Made by a program: the position numbers and the translations under genes. DNA of 47,481 nt from contig JADGPS010000015.1 of NCBI GenBank assembly GCA_017882285.1, positions 1 to 47,481 of the forward strand, in the 5' to 3' direction. The DNA comes from Paludibacter sp. GTDB taxonomy: Bacteria > Bacteroidota > Bacteroidia > Bacteroidales > Paludibacteraceae. This document shows positions 25,064 through 33,700 of this stretch, one piece after another; position 1 is the first letter of the stretch, and every line of letters starts with the position of its first letter. The notes beneath the pieces were generated by a model. The model saw only the letters and a program-made list of their open reading frames with translations, did not search any database and was not told the origin of the DNA.

Positions 25064-25770
25064 AATAATTTCGTTCCTTTCCATTCCCACCAGTTTTCTA
25101 CCAATCCGGCTGAAACGGGATTTTCGAGCGTATAATTGATGGCATTATGAAGGTGCAGCGTGTCGCGTATGGTAGTATCAAAGCTTTCCGATTGCCAGAT
25201 TGTTCCTTTTGTGTTTTCGAGTATGTTCAGTTGGTTGGATGTGTATCGTTTGACCGATTGCATGATGTCCTGCAACCACACAGGATGGCCGTTTTCGACT
25301 TTTTCAAATAACCTTACTACCCAATGAACATGATTCGGCATGACACAAATTGCATAGTTTTCAATGCGTTTTCCTTCCCAGTAACAAAGGGCATTTAGTA
25401 CTGCCTGTGTGTTTTGGTCTTTCGATAAATCGACACTGAACTTCGTTTGAAGATGGAGCAAATCGTCAAATGCTTTCATGTATTTTTTGCGAACCCTGAC
25501 CTGCCCCCCAACCCCCTAAAGGGGGAGTTAAAACGGGACGACGGAACCAACGGTCACGACGAAAGGAAGTAAATTCAGACCTCCCGATTCATCTCGCAAA
25601 CCGCTTTTTTATTCCCCCTTCAGGGGGTTAGGGGGCAGTTTTTTGGTCGGAGTATAACTTTCTAAAGCCTTGGGTGGTACAGCATCTTTTATACACCAGG
25701 TTACGAAATACGCCTGACCCGATTGCTGAAAATGAGGGAGATGCTTACGATAAAATTCTTTCTTTTCCAT
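25033..25770 (-). pseudogene. REP-associated tyrosine transposase (RAYT, Y1/IS200-like), disrupted
   Basis: Two parts in the same frame. The N-terminal part (25770-25612, 53 codons: MEKKEFYRKHLPHFQQSGQA, then YFVTWCIKDAVPPKALESYT) runs into a stop at 25609-25611. The C-terminal part is open from 25515 and begins in RKKYMKAFDDLLHLQTK; it has the HUH-type motif VMPNHVHWVV, SVKRYTSNQLN, GTIWQSESFDTTIRD and the tyrosine region INYTLENPVSAGLV. The two in-frame stops both lie in family A repeats that flank a degenerate family B unit, so a 130-140 base repeat cassette has replaced the linker, probably some 30 residues. The frame ends inside a family B arm (GRSEFRLRP). RAYTs are single-strand transposases thought to mobilise REP sequences. 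As it stands it would not make a full-length protein; a truncated C-terminal product from the ATG at 25479 (148 residues, keeping the HUH and Tyr motifs) is possible. Confidence 0.85.
25502..25638. repeat. family A inverted pair with a family B unit inside, inserted in the RAYT gene
   Basis: Left A copy at 25502-25530 (CCCCCAACCCCCTAAAGGGG), right inverted copy at 25609-25638 (CCCCCTTCAGGGGGTTAGGG), and a degenerate B unit between them (25534-25586, CGGGACGACGGA ... CAGACCTCCCG). It resembles a REPIN carrying a second repeat. Confidence 0.8.
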
Positions 25771-26297
25771 AACAGATTGATTTAGTTTGTTCTTTTTTTA
25801 TGCGAAGATAAATATTTTTTACTGATTCGGGATGACGGAGCTCCGATTGGGACGACGGAGTTCCGACTCCGTCACTTTCTTTTGTCGGAATCGGAATTCC
25901 AACCTCCCGGGAAAAATTCCGACGTCCCGGACAACTCCGTCAATATTTTTTTGGTCAGAGTCGGAACTCTGACCTCCCGGTTATTTGGGATGACGGAATT
26001 CCAAACGGGACGACAGAGTTCCAACTCTGTCACTTTCTTATGTCGGATTCGGAAATCCGACGTCCCGTGACCATCTCCTCACTTTATTTAACTTGTTTTA
26101 TAACTTTTTTTGTGCTTTTAATTGTGGTTTATAAAAACTTTCTTATCTTTATACAATAACTATCAACAAATTTTAACATTATTGGGCGTTTTCTGTGTAT
26201 TTAAAGCCAATTTTTATACAGAAAGACTCCGTTCTATCTCCATTTAAAACGAGAATAAAGGAAAATATCAAAAATAACTAACTAAAAAATTCACAAC
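25771..26297. other. 527-base region between the RAYT gene and the T9SS gene
   Basis: Holds the second family B array (25828-26067) and then about 230 bases of AT-rich leader of the secreted-protein gene. A weak -7-like TATCTTTA lies near 26144. No gene is seen. Confidence 0.6.
25828..26067. repeat. family B palindromic repeat array, about three units
   Basis: Units at about 25828-25911, 25914-25980 and 25987-26067, with the same arms and the CACTTTCTTATG-like middle as the array at 24814. Two units carry an extra left half-arm (GGGATGACGGAGCTCCGATT). The array lies upstream of the T9SS gene. Confidence 0.85.
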
Positions 26298-29200
26298 ATG
26301 AAAAAAATTACTTTTATTAAAACAATGCTTCTCGCTATTTTGATTGCGACTGCAAGTGGAAGTACTTTTGCACAAATTACTTCTGCTGCTGATGGAAATT
26401 GGTCTAACCCTGCTACTTGGACTGGTGGCGTTGTTCCTACATCAACGAATGACGTTAGTATTACACACTGCATAACAGTTTCAGCAGCGACAACAGTTGA
26501 ATGCAATAATTTGATAGTTACTAATACCAATCAAAGAGTAATATTAGCAGGTGCAAATTCCATTTTAAATATTTATGGAACGCTGAATGCTTCAGTGGCA
26601 CCAACAGTTGAAACAATAATTGATTGCACATTAGATGCAACAGCTAAGGTTGTATTTAAAAGAACAACAAATGGTCCAATATTTGGAGCAACATGGGCAC
26701 CATCTGGTACGGGACTTAGATTTGAAGTTAATTTACCCTCTGATATAACTGGAACAGCTTCTACCTCTGTAAAGGCACGAGAAATTACTATTACTTCAGG
26801 TACTTTTGATCTTGCTACTAATGAGTTACGTCCAGACAATGGAGCAAATGCTGGAATATTAACTATACAGGATGCTGCGGTTTTAAAATGTTTTCGTTTA
26901 TCGCGAATTGGTACATCCAACACTTCGTTTGGCACTATGACAATGAATGGAACAGCAAAATTTCAACCAAACTCTTCTACAGCAAGCTCAAAAGATTATC
27001 TTCCAGTAGTGTCAGGTGGTTTTCCAGTTTATATTTTTAGTTCAAGCTCAACTATAGAGTATGTAGGTAGTAGTTCAGGAACAATCTCTGTTATTCCTTA
27101 CCAAAACCTTGCCGTAACGTTGAATGCATCCACAAGTTCCAGAAGTTTTGGTGCTGCTAATACTATTGCAGGAAACTTAACAATTGGAACAGCAACTGTA
27201 ACAAACAGTGCAATAGGCACTACAGTTGGTGGAAATATTACACTCAACAACGATGGAGTGCTAGCTTCAGGTACGGGCAGTTCAACCATTAATGCAAATA
27301 CAGGCGCAAATATTTTAACAATTAACAATGGGGGTGTTCTGCAGATAGTAAACAGAAATTCCTCAGCCACTCCGCCGGCAGCAGGCACAACCACGCCGTT
27401 CTCAACACAATACCCAGGTTTTGAAACAATTACACTTAATACAGGTTCAACCGTTGAATACAGGGTTCCCGGCGCTACAGCTATGGGAACTCAGGATGTA
27501 CAAACAAGCTATGGTGCTTTGCCATTAAATTATCAAAACTTAACGGTAAGCATGACTTCCTCAGTATTAAACAATAATGCTACTCAATATATTCCGGAAG
27601 GTGTTTCAGTTGCAGGAAAATTAAAAATAACTACTTCAACAGCAGCCTTTGCTTGTACTCAAGATGTAATTTTTAATAATACAAATCCTTTGACAGTTGG
27701 TTCACTTGAAATTTCAAGAACCGGTGCCAGTTCTACTGCTGTACAAAATGTAAAACTTGCAGGTCAAACGTACAATATAACAGGTGCTACAGCACTTCAG
27801 AATAGTGGACCAATATTTCAATCGAGTTCTACAATTTTAAATTTCAACCAAGCAGTAACCACATCTGGAACTCTGACTAATCAAGGAATTCTGAGATTTA
27901 ATAATTTTCAACCTACAATTAATTTTAACCAAAATTTGACAGATGGAGCATCAGCTACTACATTTAGCCCGACTGGCACTGAGGTTCCTATTATCAATTT
28001 CAATAATGGAACTTCGGGAACACCAATGACTACAACAGCAGCCAATCTAAAAGGAGCTGTAACTGTGAATGGTTATCGTACGGTTTCGGCAAACGGTTTC
28101 CGTACAAGCAATTCTACAACCGCTGCCTATTCAATGAACATTGCAGGCACTCTTGATCTTGGTGCATATACATCAGTAGCAACAAATACCGGTGGTGGTA
28201 CGAATACATTGAATGGAACAGGTACTATTAAATTTACAGGCTCATACGCAACCCAGATATCAGGATATTCTACAAATAATTTTCAGGGAACAGGTATTCT
28301 TGATTTCGCAGGTGCGTCATTACAAACTATTCCAGCGGGTACTTATGCTAACGTAATTGTTGAAAATGCAGGTGGAGTAACTCTTGGTGGAAATGCATCT
28401 CTTACAGGTGCTTTAACGCTAACCAACGGAACACTTGCTACCGGAGCTAACACATTAACACTGAATGGTACGACATCGGGTACAGGATTAATTAATACAG
28501 GAGGTACTGGAACACTTGCTTTTGGCGGTACAGCAGTACAAACACTTGCAAGTTCTAACCTTACAAGCGGCGCAGTATACAACCTGATCGTAAATGCCGG
28601 TTCTAAACTTACAAGTTCCGGAACAATTGCTGCGACTAACTTCACAATCAACAGTGATGTAACAAATGGCACAGGAACACTATTGGATGGTGGATTGCTT
28701 ACTGCAACAACATCAAATGTAAATCAGTACCTGAGTTCAGCCCGTAATTGGTATATCTCATCGCCTATGAGCAATGCCAATGCACCAACCGGATTTACTT
28801 ATTATAAATATGATGAAACAGGTAGCAATATAGGTTATGTAGCTCCGGCTACAGATTATTGGGTAAGTGTTACAACAGGAAGTCCTTTAAATAAAGGAGT
28901 AGGATACATAGCTTTACCCGGTTCGCCAGGAAGTACACTGATATTTACGACACAACCCGGAGGCACATTAAATACCGGAAATGTGGATATAACACTTACC
29001 AGATCGGGAGCAATCAAAACCGGTTTTAATCTGATTGGCAATCCATATCCTGCTCACTTAACATGGACACAAACATTTGTCGACCATAATTCAGCACTTA
29101 TTGAACCAACTATCTGGTATCGCACGAATGCAGGGACTGTTAATAACAGTGGTCTATGGTCGTTTAAAACAATTAATGCCAGTACAGGTGAAGCTTCTCC

Positions 29201-30023
29201 GCTGGGCACTACCGCCATTATTCCGCCAATGCAGGCATTCTGGGTAAGAGCGGTTACCGCAGGAACAACTACTTTGATATTGAATAGTGATTTGACACTT
29301 TCACATCAAGCATCCAATCCATTAAAAGCACCAGCTGTTAAAAACTCAGACCGTCAACGTCTTCGTTTGCAAGTAAACAACGGAACTTCAACCGATGAAA
29401 CCTTGATTTATTTCGATGCCAATGCTTCAAACGGTTACGACCGCTACGATTCACCGAAATTTGAAGATGCAACTACGGTTACGCAAATTTATACTACGGC
29501 CGGAACAGAAAAATTAGTTATTAATGGAATGAACAGCATCCCACTCGACACCGAAATCGGTCTGGGATTTGTTCCGGGCAGTGCAACTTCATTCAGTATC
29601 AAAGCCAACGAAATAAGCAACCTGCCATCGGATTTAAAAGTGATTTTGAAGGACAATGTAACGCTGGCTGAAACCGACCTTACAAATGGAGTAAACACTT
29701 ACGAATTCAGTCCTGCAACAACTACTACCGACCGTTTCAGTGTCATTTTCCGTTCGGCAGGAGCCGTAACCGGAATTCCAACGGCAGGTAACGATCAGAA
29801 CCTGTTGGTGTACCGCAATGCAAATAATCAAATTGCAGTTCAGATCAAAGGACAACTAAACGATTCCTATTCGTTGGATGTTTATAATTCGGTGGGACAA
29901 AGACTGGCAAGCAAACAAGCTACTACAGGAATTACAATTATGGATGCCCCACAATCGGGTGTATATTTTGTGACCATTAAAGGAAATGGAAACAACACGA
30001 CTAAAAAAGTAGTTATCAATTAA
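26298..30023 (+). CDS. large secreted protein with T9SS C-terminal sorting domain
   Basis: 1241 residues. A Sec signal peptide ends at about residue 25 (ASGSTFAQ). The body is rich in Thr, Ser, Gly, Asn and Ala with repeated short beta-type stretches (NLTI, TLTLNGT, GNITLNN, VIVENAGG), which suggests a beta-helix or beta-sandwich repeat fold. After about residue 810 comes a non-repetitive part (YLSSARNWYISSPMSNANAP, GFNLIGNPYPAHLTW). The last 75 residues form a T9SS type A sorting domain (SLDVYNSVGQRLASKQ, GVYFVTIKGNGNNTTKKVVIN), which directs export across the outer membrane and surface attachment or release. No catalytic motif is recognised; surface adhesin or matrix protein is a guess. Family B arrays lie on both sides, and a 59-residue ORF follows 35 bases downstream. 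Confidence 0.88.
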   Translation: MKKITFIKTMLLAILIATASGSTFAQITSAADGNWSNPATWTGGVVPTSTNDVSITHCITVSAATTVECNNLIVTNTNQRVILAGANSILNIYGTLNASVAPTVETIIDCTLDATAKVVFKRTTNGPIFGATWAPSGTGLRFEVNLPSDITGTASTSVKAREITITSGTFDLATNELRPDNGANAGILTIQDAAVLKCFRLSRIGTSNTSFGTMTMNGTAKFQPNSSTASSKDYLPVVSGGFPVYIFSSSSTIEYVGSSSGTISVIPYQNLAVTLNASTSSRSFGAANTIAGNLTIGTATVTNSAIGTTVGGNITLNNDGVLASGTGSSTINANTGANILTINNGGVLQIVNRNSSATPPAAGTTTPFSTQYPGFETITLNTGSTVEYRVPGATAMGTQDVQTSYGALPLNYQNLTVSMTSSVLNNNATQYIPEGVSVAGKLKITTSTAAFACTQDVIFNNTNPLTVGSLEISRTGASSTAVQNVKLAGQTYNITGATALQNSGPIFQSSSTILNFNQAVTTSGTLTNQGILRFNNFQPTINFNQNLTDGASATTFSPTGTEVPIINFNNGTSGTPMTTTAANLKGAVTVNGYRTVSANGFRTSNSTTAAYSMNIAGTLDLGAYTSVATNTGGGTNTLNGTGTIKFTGSYATQISGYSTNNFQGTGILDFAGASLQTIPAGTYANVIVENAGGVTLGGNASLTGALTLTNGTLATGANTLTLNGTTSGTGLINTGGTGTLAFGGTAVQTLASSNLTSGAVYNLIVNAGSKLTSSGTIAATNFTINSDVTNGTGTLLDGGLLTATTSNVNQYLSSARNWYISSPMSNANAPTGFTYYKYDETGSNIGYVAPATDYWVSVTTGSPLNKGVGYIALPGSPGSTLIFTTQPGGTLNTGNVDITLTRSGAIKTGFNLIGNPYPAHLTWTQTFVDHNSALIEPTIWYRTNAGTVNNSGLWSFKTINASTGEASPLGTTAIIPPMQAFWVRAVTAGTTTLILNSDLTLSHQASNPLKAPAVKNSDRQRLRLQVNNGTSTDETLIYFDANASNGYDRYDSPKFEDATTVTQIYTTAGTEKLVINGMNSIPLDTEIGLGFVPGSATSFSIKANEISNLPSDLKVILKDNVTLAETDLTNGVNTYEFSPATTTTDRFSVIFRSAGAVTGIPTAGNDQNLLVYRNANNQIAVQIKGQLNDSYSLDVYNSVGQRLASKQATTGITIMDAPQSGVYFVTIKGNGNNTTKKVVIN

Positions 30024-30058
30024 CTAATTTGTAAAACAACTAAACAAAAATAAAAGTC

Positions 30059-30238
30059 ATGCATACACTTGAAAATAAAACAGCAAAACGTTCCTATACA
30101 GTTCCAAAAGTTGAACGAATTAAACTTGATAACGAAATATCATTGGTACTTGCATCGGATGGACCGGTAGGTCCGGATGAATCAAACAATTTAAATGCAC
30201 CGGAGTATTTCAACAACGATCCGTTTAAGATGGCGTAG
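30059..30238 (+). CDS. small hypothetical protein, 59 residues
   Basis: A short open frame from the ATG at 30059 to TAG, 35 bases after the T9SS gene on the same strand, so probably cotranscribed. It reads MHTLENKTAKRSYTVPKVER, then a segment IKLDNEISLVLASDGPVGPD, and ends APEYFNNDPFKMA. No signal peptide and no membrane segment; the first third is basic and the rest acidic with Pro and Gly. I can give it no function. A sequence this ordered, with a terminator 34 bases downstream (30272-30300), is unlikely to be chance. Possible roles are a peptide product or an accessory peptide for the secreted neighbour; both are guesses. Its stop codon touches a family A repeat. Confidence 0.6.
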   Translation: MHTLENKTAKRSYTVPKVERIKLDNEISLVLASDGPVGPDESNNLNAPEYFNNDPFKMA

Positions 30239-30239
30239 A

Positions 30240-30269
30240 GGCCCCCTAACCCCCTAAAGGGGGAATAAA
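30240..30269. repeat. single family A repeat
   Basis: CCCCCTAACCCCCTAAAGGG followed by GGAATAAA, directly after the stop codon of the 59-residue ORF. No inverted partner nearby. Confidence 0.8.
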
Positions 30270-30271
30270 AG

Positions 30272-30300
30272 AAAATCCCTGAGAAATCGGGGATTTTTTT
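30272..30300 (+). terminator. intrinsic terminator after the T9SS unit
   Basis: AAAATCCC (30272-30279) pairs with GGGATTTT (30290-30297), 10-base loop, and the T run continues to 30300. Confidence 0.75.
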
Positions 30301-30323
30301 GTTCTGGATGATGGAGTAAAGTT

Positions 30324-30516
30324 CGGGACGACAGAGTTCCGACTTCGTCACTTTCTTTTGTCGGAGTCGGAACTCCGACGTCCCGGTTACTTCCGCCAAT
30401 ATTCCTTTGTCGGAATCGGAATTCCGACGTTCCGGGTGTCTCTGTCAATATTCGGGATGACGGAGTTCCAACTCCGTCAATATTCTCGTGGTCGGAGTCG
30501 GAACTCCGACGTCCCG
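30324..30516. repeat. family B palindromic repeat array, two to three units
   Basis: Units at about 30324-30385 and 30450-30516 with a partial unit between. The clearest unit reads CGGGACGACAGAGTTCCGAC, then CACTTTCTTTTG, then a right arm ending CCGACGTCCCG. Confidence 0.85.
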
Positions 30517-30590
30517 TCGAGTGGTTTTTCTTTTTGTGTTAAACATTAAAAAAACGACTTAATTAGATGCTATACAATATAATAAACACA

Positions 30591-30598
30591 TATATTTG
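30591..30598 (+). promoter_or_regulatory. TAnnTTTG -7 motif for the 7-PAS kinase
   Basis: TATATTTG, 144 bases upstream of the ATG at 30743. Confidence 0.45.
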
Positions 30599-30742
30599 TA
30601 AAAAATTTTCAATTATATGGTTACAACTATCCAATTTGACACTCGATTAGGTTATAAGCTTTATTGTTTTCAATTAGAAACTATTGGCTAAGCAATAGAA
30701 ATTTTATTCCCATTTTCCCATTTTAATATCAAATTAGATTTC

Positions 30743-33700
30743 ATGAACAATTCAAGCAAACAATCAAAGACTACAAACCTGCTCCAAAAAGCGGAAACGC
30801 TTCTGAAAATAAATTCATCAGAAACCGGTTCGCCTCTTTCCGAAATAGAAACACTGAAACTCGTACACGAACTGGAGGTACACCAGATTGAACTGGAATT
30901 GATAAATGAAGAACTTATGCTGGCAAGTTCCGCTGCACAGAATGCTACCGAAAAATACACAGAATTATTCGATTTTGCTCCATTGGATTATTTTACACTT
31001 TCCAAAGAGGGAAAAATCATTGAGCTAAACCTCAGCGGAGCGCAACTGCTTAGCAAAGTACGTACGCACCTAAGAGACAGCCTGTTTGGTTCTTTTGTTT
31101 CCGACGATACAAAACCAATCTTCAATCTTTTTTTAGAAAAAGCATTTAGTAGCAAAGTCAAAGAAACCTGTGAGGTGATCCTGTCAGTTAATGACAACTT
31201 ACCAATGTATGTTCAACTTACCGGCATTGCTACCAAAAATGGAGAACAATGCCTTGTAACCGTAATTGAAATCATCGAGCGTAAGCTGTCCGAAATCGAA
31301 CTCCGCGAGAAAGAAGTTCAGTATCAGAATCTTGCTAACTCCGGTTTAGCACTTATATGGGCTGCAGACACCAATAAATCATGTAATTATTTTAACGAAC
31401 CTTGGTTGAAGTTTACAGGGCGTACGCTTGATCAAGAACTGGGAAACGGATGGGCGGAAGGAGTTCACCCTGATGATTTGGACCGCTGTCTCGAAACTTA
31501 TGCGACTGCTTTTGATAAACGCGAAGAATTTAACATGGAATACAGGTTGCGTCATATAAGCGGTGAATATAGGTGGATATGGGATATGGGCACTCCAAAT
31601 TACAACAGCAGCGGAGAATTCATTGGCTACATTGGGAATTGCCTCGACATCACCGAGCGCAAACAGACGGAATTTGCACACAATGAAAGTGAAAAACGAT
31701 TCCAATTATTATTTAATAATGCACCGCTTGGTTACCAATCACTCGATATCAATGGTAATTTTCTTGAAGTAAATCAGCAGTGGTTGGATACACTTGGCTA
31801 TAAGCGTGAAGAAGTGATAGGAAAATGGTTTGGCGATTTTCTTACGCCAATGTATCAAGATGGTTTTCGCAAGCGTTTCCCTATTTTCAAAGCACAAGGT
31901 CATATTCACAGCGAATTTGAAATGCTGCACAAAAATGGTTCCATTTTATTTATCGCTTTCGAAGGTAGAATCGGAAAAGATTTGGAAGGAAATTTCAAGC
32001 AAACTCATTGCATTTTGCAGGATATTACCGAGAGCAAACGGGCGAATGAAGCATTAATAAAAAGCCATGAAGATTTTATGGATTTATTTGATAATGCTCC
32101 AATTGGTTACCACGAAATTGATGCCGAGGGTCGTATTGTCAGAATGAATCAGACGGAGTTGAATATGCTGGGCTATACTTTCGGTGAGTTAGTTGGAAAG
32201 CACTTCTGGTCAATAATTACCGAAGAAAAAGTGTCACGCAAAGCTATAGAAGCAAAACTTTCGGGAGAGTATGTTCCACTCGATTTTTTCGAACGGGAAT
32301 TTCGAAAAAAGGATGGAACTACGTTGTCGGTTCTTCTTAAAGGCAAGATATTTAAGGATAAAGATGGTCGCATTACCGGAATTAGAACCACCGTACAGGA
32401 TATAACCGAACGAAAAAAGGCTGAATCGGTATTGCTGGAGAGCGAAAAGGAATATCGTACCCTGTTGGATATGTCGCCGGTGGCAAAATGTATTCTTCGC
32501 GATTGGGCATTGATATATGTTAATCACTCGGCTATCAAATTATTCGGAGCAAAGTCATCGAAAGATCTTGTAAATAAACCCATCCTCGAATTGATTCATC
32601 CCGACTTTCATAAACTTACACATGAAAATGCGAAACTGTTAGCCAAAAAGGGTTTCGTACCAAAACAGGAGCAGCGTTTTGTACGAATCGACGGTAATGT
32701 TTTGGAAGTTGAAACCCAGTCGAAATCAATTATCTTCAATGGAAAACAAGCAACTTTGGTTGATATAAGTGATATAACCGAGCGTAAACAGTCAGAAGAA
32801 AAAATCATTAAACTTAGCAGAGTCAATCTGGTTTTAAGTAATGTAAATCAATCAATTGTTCATATAAGAGATAAACAGGAACTTTTCAACCAGGTTTGCA
32901 AAATTGCTATTGAAGATGGTAAACTTCGAATGGCATGGATTGGAATAATTAATCCTCAAACAAATAAAGTAGATGTAGTTGCTTCGTATGGAATTGTAAA
33001 CGGATACCTGGACTCTGTAGATATTGATTTGAATTATCCTGTCAGGAGTAACGGTCCAACAGGAAAATCAATTAATACTGCTCAACATTATTATTCCAAT
33101 AGTATTAAAACAGATGAAGCTATGTTACCCTGGCGTGAAAATGCCGTAAGTCGGGGTTATAATTCTGCCATTTCATTACCATTATTTTTAGCAGGAAAGG
33201 TAATTGGCAATTTTACACTTTATTCCGAAGAGGAAAATTATTTTAATCCGGAGGAAATAGAACTGCTTGATAAATTAGCCATGAATATTTCCTTTACAAT
33301 GGATTACCTGGAAAATGAATCTGAACGTAAAAATGCAGAAGATGCCTTACGGGAAAGCAAATCGAAATTGGATGCCGCCCTGGCAAGTACCACCGATGCT
33401 ATATTTATAACCGATGCCGAAGGTAATTATATTGAATACAATGATGCTTTTGTAAAATACCTACGATTTAGTAGTAAAGATGAACTTCTTGCGAATTTTA
33501 ATGATTTCTCGGATATTATTCAGGTCAATTATTCAAATGGAGAAATAGCCCCTCCAGAAATGTGGGCTGTACCAAGGGCTTTAAGAGGTGAAACTGCCAC
33601 AAATGTTGAATATAAACTCCTGCGAAAGGATACAGGTGAAAGTTGGGTTGGGAGTTACAGTTTCAGCCCGATGCGCGACGACAAAGGGGAAATTGTTGGT

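Larger units (their letters stand above)
30239..30742. other. 504-base region between the 59-residue ORF and the first PAS kinase
   Basis: In order: a family A repeat (30240-30269), an intrinsic terminator (30272-30300), a family B array (30324-30516), AT-rich DNA, and a -7 motif (30591-30598) for the kinase with a leader of about 140 bases. No gene is seen. Confidence 0.7.

Noticed and set aside
24796-25135. Open frames on the plus strand across the first family B array
   Set aside because: They are coded by the repeats themselves, restart in each array, and match no protein-like pattern.
25480-25611. Programmed recoding (stop readthrough) joining the two RAYT halves
   Set aside because: There are two stops, and the segment between them is repeat sequence with no RAYT-like residues.
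25882-26070. Open frame in the second family B array
   Set aside because: Repeat-derived sequence in an intergenic region.
26573-29855. Several minus-strand open frames opposite the T9SS gene
   Set aside because: They mirror the Thr/Gly/Val-rich codons of the real gene, which has a signal peptide and sorting domain.
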